A stretch of DNA of 64,000 nt from Sphaerosporella brunnea (lineage: Eukaryota > Ascomycota > Pezizomycetes > Pezizales > Pyronemataceae): positions 62,001 through 126,000 of the forward strand of contig VXIS01000060.1 of assembly GCA_008704415.1 (NCBI GenBank), in the 5' to 3' direction. The translations under genes were made by a program, and so were the position numbers. Numbering within the stretch: the first letter of the stretch is position 1; each line of letters starts with the position of its first letter. The notes under the pieces were generated by a model. The model saw nothing but the letters and a program-made list of their open reading frames with translations, was not told where the DNA came from and made no database searches. This document shows positions 54,379 through 64,000 of the stretch, piece by piece.

Positions 54379-55356
54379 TCAGTAATTGTAGATTATCTGG
54401 TTACTCGCAACCAGCGCCTCAATAGTTCGTTGCATGACCTGAAAGGTCATAACGTCACAGATTTCGCTTTCATAATGGGCAATAAGCCCACTCAGAGATT
54501 CGAATTGACGTCGGCAGTTTGGACAATGATATAGTTTTCGATCATGGATCCCGGAGTTCAAGTGGCTGTTGAGGCCGTCAATGGTGGCAAAGTCCTTCTT
54601 ACACATGCTGCATTCGTAAGCACGACCATTGTACTCCTTGCCGGTTGCGACCCGTTCGGCTCTATCACTGGTGATGACTCGAGAGGGGTCCCGGGAGGAG
54701 ATGTCGTGGTACAGTGACTCTCGGTCAAGTCCCGAAACGCATTTCCCTCCCTCAAGATGGCCCGCAAGTGAGCTTGCGGTGGCATACGCCTTTGCACACC
54801 AGGGACACTTGATGTCAACACCTCTGTTTCGGTGATTGGGGGCTTTGCAATGCTGAAAGCAGTGAATCTTGGTTAGCTCCCCTGCTATTTAAACAAAAAA
54901 AAAAAAAAAAAAAAAAAACATTTAGAAAGGGATGTAAGTGCATACCATGTTGAGAGCGTTTTCGTTCTGAAAGGTCATACGGCAAGGTTTGCAGTAATAT
55001 TCCGCGATCTTGTGTCCCATCGCTTTCATGTGCTGACGACAAGCATCTTCCGAGCCGAACTGGCGGTCGCAAGTCTGGCAGTTGTATTTCGATGCGTGGT
55101 GCTTCAATGCCTTCATGTGCTCGTCCGCTGCTTCCGGGGTGTGGAACATGCGCTCGCATTGGTCGCACTTGTATTGGTGCCTCCAGTGTCCCTTGAGGTT
55201 TTTATGATCTAGCCTCAGCTCCGGAGTGTTGAACAGAGCGCTGCACATGTCACACTTGTACCCGGCAGTCGAATGGGCTGTGCTGAACATCAAGTGCTGG
55301 AGTAGGCTCACGCGATTTCCAAACTCGCGCTTGCAAGCCCCGCAGTAGCTTGACAT
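54379..55356 (-). CDS. Protein with eight C2H2/C2HC zinc fingers
   Basis: Two exons, 54946-55356 and 54379-54852; 294 residues made almost wholly of fingers. The first five have the form CxxC...H with wide final spacing (YCGACKREF, YKCDMCSALF, YKCDQCERMF, YNCQTCDRQF, YYCKPCRMTF); finger six (IKCPWCAKAY...) and eight (YHCPNCRRQF...SEIC) end in Cys, and seven is C2H2. The wide His-His spacing resembles RNA-associated rather than classical DNA-binding fingers, but neither role is shown. There is no activation, dimerisation or signal region. Splicing joins finger five across a 93-nt intron (54853-54945), which has a GTATGC donor, a GCTAACC branch site and a run of 24 T on the coding strand. Confidence 0.82.
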
Positions 55357-56439
55357 GGTGCCCGGGGAGGAGGGGATTAGAGCAGTACCAAAGTTGGGGG
55401 GTGGGAGGAAAGTCGGAGAAGAAACGACTGGAATGAAAAGGAGCAGAACGGTGTTGATGTTTGTACCTCGCGATGTTTGGCCTCGCTGGGGCTACAGCCC
55501 TGGCGGCACGTGACTGGTGCAGACATCGGGCATGTCATGGATTTGTATACTCAAGCTGTTCGCAAGAGGAAATGAAACATGTATTCAAACTCTTACGCCG
55601 TGTAGTCGTGACGAGAACATTTGCTTGATGGCCGCGGTTTGAACAGCCTCTGCAGTACCAATTAAAACCACTGAGCTAGAAACAGACGTCCGCTAGCAGT
55701 CGGAGGACGAATAGTAAGCATAGGCCAAAGAAGAGCAATTGGAGGAAACTCTGGCGGTGATTGTGGGTTTATATCCGCCTGCGAGTGATAGAATGTGGAG
55801 GTAAGTAGGTTCAAGTTCTTTGAGTGGAGGCCTTCCCGTGGCGCGATTGCGACCCAAAGGAACTTTTACCAATCTGCAGGATTTACATGTTTCAACATGA
55901 CTTTTGGCGTTCCATCTAGCAAAATAGATGATTGCTAGACGAGGGGTCCTTTTCACCAGGAATAAGTGGCTGCTTGTTGCTACTCGGAGAACAGGATGAT
56001 TTCGAGTAGCCCCTCGAGCTCATATATCCACAAATTCCCAGATTCCGTACCATGCGATATAGGGATAGGTGGTGACAGATGGTGACAGGTCCGGACAAAT
56101 GATTTGTACAATCATGACATGAAATGTCGGAATTCCATGCCTCGACTTCCTGGGACGTCGGGTACCTACATACGGCAGGGTCCGGACTTAACAAGGGCAG
56201 GACCCTGGTAGACGGCCCGCCACGTGCGCCGCTGCCACACAGACCCGCAGTTAACGGTGATATCATTTTGGAGAGCTCCGTTTAACTCCCGCCATGGATA
56301 GATACTAAATAGATAGATGGCATGCGCGGGGCCGAGGGCCCGGCTCGCATAGAAAAGAGCCCGCCTCTTTCCAGGAAAATCAGTCAATCACCTACCTACC
56401 CATCTAGCAAACAGCGCATACCGACAACACAGATACAAA
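55357..56439. other. Intergenic, about 1.1 kb
   Basis: No supported gene. Minus-strand frames at 55693-55956 and 55916-56266 lack recognisable motifs. The last 100 bp carries AGATAGATAG-like repeats and the leader of the reductase gene. Confidence 0.45.
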
Positions 56440-57444
56440 ATGGCAAGCATCAACGGCAAGCCCATCGGCCCCATCGGCCTCGGCCTGATGGGCTTTACCT
56501 GGCGGTCGCACGTCACGGCGGACGCGCAAGCCTTCGACGCGATGAAAGCGGCGCTGGCGGGGGGCGCCAACTTCTGGAACGGCGGCGAATTCTACGGGTG
56601 CGCGCCGACGCAGACCGCGAACCTATCGCTGATCAACCGGTACTTCAGCGCGTACCCCGAGGACGCGGACAAGGTGGTGCTCTCGATCAAGGGCGGCGTG
56701 GACTACGAAGGCAGCTTTATGCCGCGCGGCGACCGCGCGGGCGTCCAGAAGTCGGTCGACAACGTGCTGCGGCTTCTCGGCGGCGCCAAGTTCATCGACG
56801 TCTTTGAGTGCGCGCGTGTCGACCCCAGCGTGCCGATCGAGGACACCGTCGCCGTGTTGGCCGAGTACGTCGCCGCTGGAAAAATCGGCGGTATCGGCCT
56901 CAGCGAGGTGTCGGCCGCCACCATCCGCCGCGCTCATAAGGTGCACCCGATTGCCGCCGTCGAGGTCGAGGTCAGCCCGTGGTCCACCGAGATCTTTGCA
57001 CCTGGCGGTGTGGCGGAGACGTGTGCGGAGCTCGGCATCCCCGTCGTGGCGTACTCGCCTCTGGGCCGTGGGTTCCTTGCCGGCCAGGTCAAGGCCTTCG
57101 AGGATATCCCCGAGGGCGACTTCCGCAGGGTTATCGATCGCTTCCAGCCTGGCAACTTTGAAAAGAACATGCGCCTCGTCGACGAGATCGAGAAGGTGGC
57201 TGAGAAGAAGGGTATCACCAAGGCCCAGCTTTGCTTGGCCTGGGTCAGGAGCCGTGGGAACAAGGAGGGCCTGGCGAATATTATCCCGATCCCCGGTGCG
57301 ACCACCAGGGCGAGGGTCGAGGAGAATTGCGCGCTGGCAGAGGTGGAAAATGAGGAGCTGAAGAAGTTGGATGAGATTTTGGCTTCGTTGGGTGTGCACG
57401 GTGGACGGTACAACAAGCACATGGAGCCATTGCTCATGGTTTAA
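56440..57444 (+). CDS. PLR1: Pyridoxal reductase-like aldo/keto reductase
   Basis: NADPH-dependent TIM-barrel enzyme; the closest match in my memory is fungal pyridoxal 4-dehydrogenase/reductase (AKR8), which turns pyridoxal into pyridoxine in vitamin B6 salvage. A single exon, 334 residues. Motifs: GPIGLGLMGFTWR, FWNGGEFYG with Tyr52, VLSIKGG with Lys84, KFIDVFECARVDPSVPIEDT, GKIGGIGLSEVSA, VEVEVSPWSTEIF, VVAYSPLGRGFLAG, IIPIPGATTRARVEEN. All four catalytic positions look present (the tetrad His position is held by the ECARVD region, as in AKR8). Strongly GC-biased at third codon positions compared with its flanks. Confidence 0.9.
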   Translation: MASINGKPIGPIGLGLMGFTWRSHVTADAQAFDAMKAALAGGANFWNGGEFYGCAPTQTANLSLINRYFSAYPEDADKVVLSIKGGVDYEGSFMPRGDRAGVQKSVDNVLRLLGGAKFIDVFECARVDPSVPIEDTVAVLAEYVAAGKIGGIGLSEVSAATIRRAHKVHPIAAVEVEVSPWSTEIFAPGGVAETCAELGIPVVAYSPLGRGFLAGQVKAFEDIPEGDFRRVIDRFQPGNFEKNMRLVDEIEKVAEKKGITKAQLCLAWVRSRGNKEGLANIIPIPGATTRARVEENCALAEVENEELKKLDEILASLGVHGGRYNKHMEPLLMV

Positions 57445-57750
57445 GAGGAGGCGGAGGCAATAGCTTTCTTTGTTGGCCGCAGGGTATACTACAATTCAGA
57501 TCTCGACTTCATTTTATTATTATGTTATGTTTAGCCACAGTTCAATGTACTCTAGATAGCGAACACGATGATTCATCATAACCAGGCACTCGGTCGTAGA
57601 AAATGTATCCACACCATTGAAAAAGAGAACTCTTACCATGGGCCTTTTTCTATGCCTTTCCGAGTTCCTTGTGCCCCCAAGCTGCTCTTTATCTTCCCAT
57701 ATCCAGTCCAAGCCTACTGCGAACAGACTCCCATACCGCACATCTACACC
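57445..57750. other. Intergenic
   Basis: Reductase 3' region and leader of the next gene. The frame is open from 57568, but the ATG at 57751 follows a CA-rich leader and is preferred. Confidence 0.5.
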
Positions 57751-58302
57751 ATGGCTGCCGTCACCACCACCACCGCGGCTGAAGAAGTAGACATCCCATC
57801 CCTTCCCGAAGCCGCCTCACCGCCGCCCGCTACTCCCCAGCTCACGCCGACCCAGCTAGAAGAAGAAATCAGCATCATCAACCTAGACCTGTCAGCGGGC
57901 GACACCACAGCCGCGGACGAAGCCGTCAGCAGCAGCCCACTCCCACTCACCAACCTAGATCTCGAAGAGGGCGCCGCAGGAGCAACAGCGGCACGATCCA
58001 GCCGGGCTTCGATCCTGCGCATTCCGGCCTTCCTGCGAGCGGCGGGTTCGAGCACGAACACACTAGCCTCGCAGCCACCGCCGTATGACTCCTCGCCGCC
58101 GCCGCCGCAGTATGCGGGCGCCGCTGAGTCCCCGCCCCCGTATCTGAGCCTTTATGTGCCGCTTATCATAGTGCCCAGCGGACGCCTGGCGGTGCGGAGA
58201 GATCGCTGCTTGCTGATCTCGGGGGTTGGCTTGGTGGTTGTGCTGGCTGTGTTGGGGTTTGTTACGTACTGGGGCGGTAAGAATGATGAGAAAAAGAGTT
58301 AG
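57751..58302 (+). CDS. Single-pass membrane protein with three PY-type motifs
   Basis: 183 residues, no recognised family. Residues 1-100 are Ala/Thr/Pro/Glu-rich and probably disordered (TPTQLEEEISIINLDLSAGD, later TNLDLEEG, a repeated NLDL motif). Three Tyr-containing Pro motifs follow: QPPPY (Tyr112), PPPPQY (Tyr121) and SPPPY (Tyr131). PPxY motifs are docking sites for WW domains of Rsp5/Nedd4 ubiquitin ligases. A membrane segment lies at about 155-171 (LLISGVGLVVVLAVLGFVTYW), with a short charged tail (GGKNDEKKS). This resembles membrane adaptors for Rsp5; adaptor function is inference. Upstream in-frame sequence to 57568 could extend the protein. Confidence 0.6.
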   Translation: MAAVTTTTAAEEVDIPSLPEAASPPPATPQLTPTQLEEEISIINLDLSAGDTTAADEAVSSSPLPLTNLDLEEGAAGATAARSSRASILRIPAFLRAAGSSTNTLASQPPPYDSSPPPPQYAGAAESPPPYLSLYVPLIIVPSGRLAVRRDRCLLISGVGLVVVLAVLGFVTYWGGKNDEKKS

Positions 58303-59419
58303 TCAGTTGGATTTGGGAGCGAACGGGGGGGTGGGCTGGGGCTGCTTAAATAGTGGGTTGTTGGCAGCTGGCGAGGCGAGTCATATTTCATGTTGCGGTT
58401 TCTGCCGGCCCTTGCTTGGGCTTCACTTGCCCATGGGTTTTTTAGGGAGCGCTCTTTTTGCGTGATTTGAATCTACCGTAAAGCCACAGCTTTCCATCAG
58501 GGGAAGGATTCAAAACAATGCCCCGGAACGGTTCCGGCGGTGTTACACAAGCGCGCAAGCCAACGGAACGTTCCCCGAGGTGTATAAAAAACAACGCATT
58601 GGCATGCGAACCTCAAGCCACCCGAGCACCCGCATCATGGCTACAGTCCGTTCCCCGCGGTCTTGGCCGTGTCGACCTCGGGTGCCTGGAGAACGCAGGT
58701 GAAGACACTGAAGAGTTTTCAAGCGCTGCCGCGTTTAGGGAGAGCATGTTTGACGTCGAAATACACTCACAAGCGCAACCGAGTTGTGTTCTTCGCCAGG
58801 CCGCTGCCTGCAAGCCCCCCCCGATTGGTGGAGTATCCCCCATTGCCCTCCTCCGAAGTCCGCCGCCCCTGCTGCCATGTGTGTTAGTTGAGTGGGTGGA
58901 TCTGCTGCAGCAGTGCAGCAGTGTAGATATCTATGAGAAACAGCTGTCTCGTGTTAACTACCTACTCGTACTCCAAGTTGAACTCCACATGATCACTGAT
59001 CAACGAGTGGATCCACGCTCAAAGAACTCTGGATATCGATAGCCCCGCCCGTTCCATCCGCGGATTGATGCAAACGCCCATCCAAGGCCCGAGCCATTCT
59101 GCAGCAACAATCGCAAAGCAACTAACGAACGGCATTCCCCGTGCAACCCGCTTCCCCACAACTGTACTAAAAACTCACCGCCGCGATTGGCCCGTTTCAA
59201 CTGCCCGCAACTTCGAGCCGCCGTCTCGTGTGCCTCTCGCTTGCGGATTATCCCCCGCCCGTGCGTCTGTTTGTGGGCGAGTCTCCGAGGTTAGTTGCTG
59301 TTGGTTACACGATGCTGCATGTCATCCCTCTCCGCATCTCGATCTATATAGACCCTTGGTGACGACGTTTTTTTTTTCCCCTTCCTTCGTGCCTCGTCCA
59401 TCCATCCTCCGCTGTGAAG
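58303..59419. other. Intergenic, with CYP53 promoter
   Basis: About 1.1 kb. A plus-strand frame of 174 codons at 58518-59042 has no recognisable motifs. TATATA at 59345-59350 lies 70 bp before the P450 start, followed by a T9 run and CT-rich leader. Confidence 0.5.
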
Positions 59420-61061
59420 ATGTTGGCAACATACATCTTGATCGCGCTCCTCCCAGTCGCCTACTGGCTGATCCCGTATCTGATCGACTCCAAAAAGCTA
59501 CGCCGTTTCCCGTCACCTTTTCCAGCCCAATTCTCAGAATTTTGGTTGTTCTACCAGGCACGGAGAGGTAAAAGGTATCTGGCGGTCCATGAAGCCCATG
59601 GGAAGTATGGCAAGTTTGTAAGGATCCAGCCTGAGCAGGTGTCTATTGCGGACTCGGCTGCTATCCCTGTTGTCTATGGCCATAACACTGGTTTCTTGAA
59701 GCCGTAAGTTTTCCACTCGTCTTTGGTTGTAAAATAATGCTGAAAGGTGTGGCGGCAGGGAATACTATGACGCATTTGTATCCATCCAGCGCGGTCTCTT
59801 CAACACCCGTGACCGTGCCGAACACACCCGCAAGAGAAAAACCGTATCACACGTATTCTCGACCAAGAACGTTCTCCAATTCGAACCGTTTATCCACCAC
59901 AACCTCGAGATGCTGGCCTCGCAATGGAACAAATTGTCGGACCATCCCGACCTCCCTGGTGGATTCCGCAAGATTGACTGCCTCCACTGGTTCAATTACC
60001 TTGCCTTCGACATCATTTCTGGTTCGTAACTTCTCTCCACTTTTGTAGGTGCCGAGTTATTGATTGAAACCGTAGACTTGACCTTCGGCGCCCCCTTCGG
60101 TATGCTTGAATCTGGCAAAGACCAGGCCATCGTCAAAGACCCAGTGACCGGCAAAGTCACCACGGCCCCCGCAATCCAAGTGCTCAACCGCCGCGGCGAA
60201 GTCTCTGGCACCCTCGGCTGCGCGCCATGGGTAAAACCTTATGCCAAGTGGCTACCCGACAAGTTTTTCACTCAAGGCGTGAAGGCAGTTCAAGACCTGG
60301 CTGGCATCGCAATCGCAAGAGTATCTGAGCGCCTAGACCAGGGGAAAGGAGTTGGCCGCGAGGATCTCCTCAAAAAACTGATGGACGGCCGCGACGCCAA
60401 CGGCAACCCTCTTAGCCGCCAGGAAACCGAGGCCGAGGCATTGACGATGTTGATTGCGGGCTCGGACACCACTAGTAACACACTGTGCTCGTTGATGTTT
60501 TGGGTCTTGAGGACTCCTGGCGTGTTGCAGAAGCTGCAGGAAGAACTTGACAATGCTCTGCCCGGGGAATGGTCTATTCCTAACTATGCGGCCGTCAAAG
60601 ACCTCCCCTACCTCCGCGCCGTCATCAACGAGACTCTCCGTATCCACTCCACCTCGTCTCTCGGCCTCCCACGTGCAGTCCCTGCTGGAGGCGCTACCGT
60701 CTGCGGCGAGTTCTTTACCGGCGGAACAGTGCTTTCGGTGCCGGCATACACGATCCATCACTCGAAGGAAATTTGGGGCGCAGACGCATCCGAGTTCAGA
60801 CCCGAGCGATGGTTCGAGCTCACGGCGGTGCAGAAGCGAAGCTTCATCCCGTTCAGTGTTGGGCCCCGTGCTTGCGTAGGACAGAATGTGGCGGAGCTGG
60901 AAATGACGAATATCGTAGCGACGGTGTTTTCGGGGTGGGAATGGAAGTTTGCTGAGGGGGAGAAACAGGGTCTTCCCGGCATGCAGTTGGAGACTTGTGA
61001 GGGCTTCTTGAGGAAGCCGTTGGGGCTCAATGTCGGTGTTAAGAAGAGAAACAGGGCGTAG
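59420..61061 (+). CDS. bphA: Cytochrome P450, benzoate 4-monooxygenase type (CYP53)
   Basis: Heme monooxygenase predicted to para-hydroxylate benzoate, feeding the 4-hydroxybenzoate/protocatechuate route. Three exons: 59420-59703, 59759-60021, 60076-61061; 510 residues, the CYP53 size. An N-terminal anchor (MLATYILIALLPVAYWLIPYL) places it on the ER. Key sites: oxygen-binding AGSDTT at 310-315, E368-T-L-R371, and heme loop FSVGPRACVG with Cys449. CYP53-typical blocks include AFVSIQRGLFNTRDRAEHTR, FNYLAFDII and FGAPFGML. Introns are 55 and 54 nt; the second uses the acceptor CCGTAG at 60070-60075. The ATG at 59420 follows a TATA box by 70 bp. Family assignment is strong; substrate is inferred. 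Confidence 0.92.
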
Positions 61062-62158
61062 TTGGGGAGTTTTTCTTGGGGATTTAATTGGATTGTTGGG
61101 CGTTTTGTGGCTTTGATTGGGGTTTTGGGGATTTTTGGACGAATGTTATGTTGGCTGCACAACTCTGTATGGATTGTGAGTGTTGGCTATGGCAATTGAT
61201 CGTGATTTCGCTTGCAGCCGTCCATGGCATGTTTCCGTGGAAAAAAGGGTAGTGTCTCCGTTCAGCTCGTGGCCAGCAGTGGAGCTCTCCGTTCGCATCT
61301 TCCAAAAGCATGGCCGCACAGACGGCAAGCCCTTCGCCGTTGCAACAATTGGTCAATTACCAACGGCTTGCACATGCTGAGAGGAGAGCGTAATTACAAA
61401 CGGTAAAACAAAAAAAAGAAAAGGCCGGCACGTGATCTCATAAACCAGCCGGCACAGACCTCCACTATAATAGTTATATACTTCTGGCTCGAGATACATA
61501 CCTCTGCGGCAGGGTCATCACCTGCTGGCGACGCACCACTGCTTTCTCTCTCTCTTTCTCTTTCCAGCAACCAAAGCGTCGGAAACCCCGGATCACACCA
61601 CCAAGCTCCCACATATCTCAGGCGGCCCAAGCGCGCGGCAGAACCCTCGTGCGCGCGCGAATGTTGCCGACTACGATGTAGCTCTTCCCCGACTACATAG
61701 AGAGATATGTATTGTATGTACCCTCTACGTAGAACACACCAGAGCACTTGACTATTGCGATTGAGCGCTAGCGGGGAACGAAAAAAGCAAGCATTGATTG
61801 CACATGGGTGATGGGCCGTGCACCGCGGTGGTAGTGGTGGGTGTTCAGACCTTCGAACGAGGCAACGGCGCCGAAGATCGAGAGCGAGGGGCAGGTACTG
61901 CTGATATTAAGGACATCGATACGGGGGATAGAGGTTAGGCTTTGGTGGGGAGCGGGGGCGGATCCTTTATGCTGTGTGTTGGGAAGCAGCAGGAAGGGGG
62001 CAGAATAAGTACTGTCTCTGCAGGTGATACCTCATGACGCGGTTCGGCATGGCGGCATTCACCGGTGGCCCTACCACTCACACAGGGCAGGGCAGTGCAA
62101 CGCCCCGTTGTTGTTATACGGGGGAGAAGGGGGCAGGAATACAAATCCCGCTGCTCAC

Positions 62159-62189
<31 letters not shown>

Positions 62190-62250
62190 TCCTATTGCAC
62201 GCCACGTCCTTACTATAACCAGGCTTCCTGCAATAAAAAAACCAACAATA
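61062..62250. other. Intergenic, about 1.2 kb
   Basis: No supported gene. A CT-rich tract lies at about 61541-61564. A (CTG)n tract at about 62158-62187 and a TATAA at about 62214 precede the G-alpha-like gene. Confidence 0.45.
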
Positions 62251-63261
62251 ATGATACCCGACCTCCGCAGAATCTCATGGATGAGCACCATGAGCATGCG
62301 AGATCCCGACCCGCCGTCCCTGATCGTGAGCGACGATCAAGACTCGAATGAAGCCGCGGCGGCGGCTGCTGCTGCTGCTTCGAATTCCCCCCCGGAATTC
62401 AGTGCGCTCCTGTACGGATCCACCACTACCCACCGAGACCGTCTGGTCCGTTTGTTGCAGCTACACACCGACGCTGCACCCACGGCGGCTGATATCCGCA
62501 CCTTTTCTGAGGCAGCCTCGGAACGGAAGCAGCAGGCTTGCAACCAGACGGGGCGGGACTCGTTGATGGAGTCGATGGAGATTGACATATTCTCTGACGA
62601 CGAGGAGGAGGAGGAGGCGGAGGAAACCACACCCCTGGTTTCTCAGGAGAAGGAGGAGGGGGAGGGGGAATATTTTCTTTCCGCCCTGCCGCGAGTCGGT
62701 GTTGATGGCTACGAGCCGACTGTTGACGACATGCTCGCCCTACCGCTGCCGCACAAAGGCGTGACGAGTTATTCGATTCCGATTCCCGAGCCGAATCCTA
62801 GAACGTTACGATTGGTGGATACGACTTCTCTGACGCACAAACCTTCGAATGGAATGAAGCTACGGCGGATGGGGATATTCTCGGACCTTGATGGGATGGT
62901 TTATCTTGTCCGACTCTCTGCGTACCAAGCCGAGCTGCGGGACGCGCAGCAGGAGGGAGCGCACAAGTGCGGCGGCGGCGGCCAGAGCACCATATTCGTG
63001 TTGGACATGGAGGGGTTTTCGGCGAAGTCGGTGGTGGGATTCGAAGGGGACGATGTTAAGGAGGCGGCCGAGTTCGTGGGGGAAATGTTTACCCAGGCAG
63101 TGGCGGCGGGGGGCGAAATGTACGGACAGAAGCAAAAGCAGAATGCGCATTACGTCTTGGTGTCCAGTCTGGCGGAGCAGTGTAGAGAGGATCTGTTGGC
63201 CGAGCTGGGCGCTTGCCTGGCTGAAATTGCAAGCGTTAAGGGGGATTTTTTACGTGCTTGA
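62251..63261 (+). CDS. Degenerate G-protein alpha-subunit-like protein (predicted pseudo-GTPase)
   Basis: 336 residues. From residue 141 the order of landmarks matches G-alpha: YFLSALPRV (G-alpha YFLD..DRI), YEPTVDDML (Y.PT..DVL, entering switch I), KGVTSYSI (TTGI.E..F), LRLVDTTS at about 187-193 (DVGGQ position), RRMGIFSDLDGMVYLVRLSAY ([22 protein letters not shown]), STIFVLDMEGF (ILFLNKKDLF) and a helical C-terminus. The expected catalytic Arg and Mg-binding Thr of switch I, the Gln of DVGGQ and the NKxD guanine motif are all replaced, and no P-loop (GxGESGKS) is found in this frame or nearby. The first 140 residues instead are disordered, with an Ala run and an acidic Glu stretch. The start is uncertain: 62251 follows a TATAA and A-rich leader, but the frame is open to 62065. 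No introns were needed. Confidence 0.6.
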   Translation: MIPDLRRISWMSTMSMRDPDPPSLIVSDDQDSNEAAAAAAAAASNSPPEFSALLYGSTTTHRDRLVRLLQLHTDAAPTAADIRTFSEAASERKQQACNQTGRDSLMESMEIDIFSDDEEEEEAEETTPLVSQEKEEGEGEYFLSALPRVGVDGYEPTVDDMLALPLPHKGVTSYSIPIPEPNPRTLRLVDTTSLTHKPSNGMKLRRMGIFSDLDGMVYLVRLSAYQAELRDAQQEGAHKCGGGGQSTIFVLDMEGFSAKSVVGFEGDDVKEAAEFVGEMFTQAVAAGGEMYGQKQKQNAHYVLVSSLAEQCREDLLAELGACLAEIASVKGDFLRA

Positions 63262-63689
63262 TAAATAGAGATATGGCTTTTGGTAACGAGAGGGTGCACT
63301 CATATCACACGAGTGACAATCCATGCAAAGCTTCTTGTATCACACCTTCACACGGGTCTTTCCTTCGAAATGATTGTGAATAACGTTGTACTAGCTATAC
63401 AACACGGAAGAAGTCATCAAGTTGCGGTTTTCCGAAGTTACGCATCACAGTAGGTGACTCGATTCTTCAAGATTGGTGAGCTCAATTCATGAAGCCCTTC
63501 AATGTTGTGGCCTTTCATTCCCCATTGATTGTCTGTTTCAAAAACACCAAGAAAAAACAATAACGCCATTTCCATACACTAGAGAATATGAAGGGAAAAA
63601 AATAAAAAATGAATCGTATTCGAACGCCAGCCCAATATACGATAGCAGAACCCCCAAACACAAACTCCAAACACCATCTCGATCCTCTC
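63262..63689. other. Intergenic between convergent genes
   Basis: No gene seen. Confidence 0.5.
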
Positions 63690-64000
63690 CTACACCCAAT
63701 CCAAGCTAACCTTCTTCGCCTCTTCCGCTCCCAATTCCAAATCCAGCACTTTGTTGAGCAGCATTTCCTTTTTGATCCACGCCTCCCTGCGCTTCCTATC
63801 CAACTTCTCCAGCGTCTCCTTCAGCTCTACCTGCTCCTCCTCCGCCCAAGTCTGCTTCTGCTTCAACAGCTTAAACAGCTCCTTCGGCGGCAGCTTCTCC
63901 TCATCACTGTCGTATCCATCCTCGGGTGCGTACTGCCCCACGGCGCGGTCGCGCGGTAGTGGTCTCAGATGCGAAGGGTGGTTTGAATGCGACTTCGGAA
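63690..64000 (-). CDS. Partial coiled-coil protein, C-terminal end
   Basis: The C-terminal 102 or so residues of a gene whose 5' part lies beyond the window; the frame is open to the edge. Sequence runs SHLRPLPRDRAVGQYAPEDGY, then an acidic patch DSDEE, then a strongly charged helix (ELFKLLKQKQTWAEEE, LKETLEKLDRKRREAWIKKE) likely to form a coiled coil, ending KKVSLDWV. I do not recognise the family. It converges on the G-alpha-like gene. Confidence 0.65.
   Translation of the reverse strand, partial: PKSHSNHPSHLRPLPRDRAVGQYAPEDGYDSDEEKLPPKELFKLLKQKQTWAEEEQVELKETLEKLDRKRREAWIKKEMLLNKVLDLELGAEEAKKVSLDWV

Noticed and set aside
54895..54918. Run of 24 A as the tail of a processed retrocopy
   Set aside because: It lies inside a spliced intron of the zinc-finger gene with normal splice signals and no retrocopy next to it.
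58518..59042. 174-codon frame as a gene
   Set aside because: No recognisable motif and competing frames of equal quality; composition looks random.

Overview
This 64 kb window comes from a filamentous ascomycete (Pezizomycotina). Evidence: intron-containing nuclear genes whose introns are short (about 46-156 nt) with GT-AG ends and CTRAY-type branch sites; a fungal tripartite tRNA ligase; a CYP53-type benzoate hydroxylase; a DUF7514-type protein; and a Tad1-like LINE. An SRA (methyl-DNA reader) gene and a transposon-rich interval would fit an early-diverging class such as Pezizomycetes, but that placement is inference.

Layout. 1-6.8 kb is a full-length, apparently intact LINE with a 17-bp target-site duplication. 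7.3-12.9 kb holds MRPL16, a TIR-element relic, the RNase P subunit RPR2 and SRP72. 12.9-23.9 kb is a gene-poor island with a perfect palindrome, three MITEs (one hAT-like, one Tc1-like, one TA-flanked), a frameshifted unknown gene, two small unknown ORFs, and a decayed secreted FMN-dependent hydroxy-acid dehydrogenase. 23.9-51.1 kb is a dense housekeeping block: eIF3m, RPS26, COX19, NPR3, LEO1, a paraoxonase-like protein, an SDR, CENP-S/MHF1, a polyQ DUF7514 protein, tRNA ligase TRL1, SF3A2/PRP11, an SRA protein, URA6 and CFT1. 51.6-64 kb holds more accessory genes: a wax-synthase-like acyltransferase, an I78 inhibitor, an eight-finger zinc protein, pyridoxal reductase, a PY-motif membrane protein, CYP53, a degenerate G-alpha-like protein, and a partial coiled-coil gene at the edge.

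How the genes work together. Many housekeeping genes act in RNA metabolism or translation: RNase P, SRP, eIF3, eS26, uL16m, the Paf1 complex, tRNA splicing, U2 snRNP and mRNA 3'-end cleavage. They mostly sit as divergent pairs sharing 230-650 bp promoters or as convergent pairs with 130-470 bp between stops. They are not an operon; the grouping may be chance. Exon coordinates were built by hand from splice motifs, frame continuity and family conservation; every spliced model given as a CDS closes in frame.

The most unusual items are the G-alpha-like protein at 62251-63261, which keeps G-alpha landmarks but has lost the expected GTP-binding and catalytic residues; the young LINE with its TAATG stop-start overlap; and the cluster of non-autonomous DNA elements with readable target duplications. 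No rRNA, tRNA, CRISPR array or viral gene was recognised.
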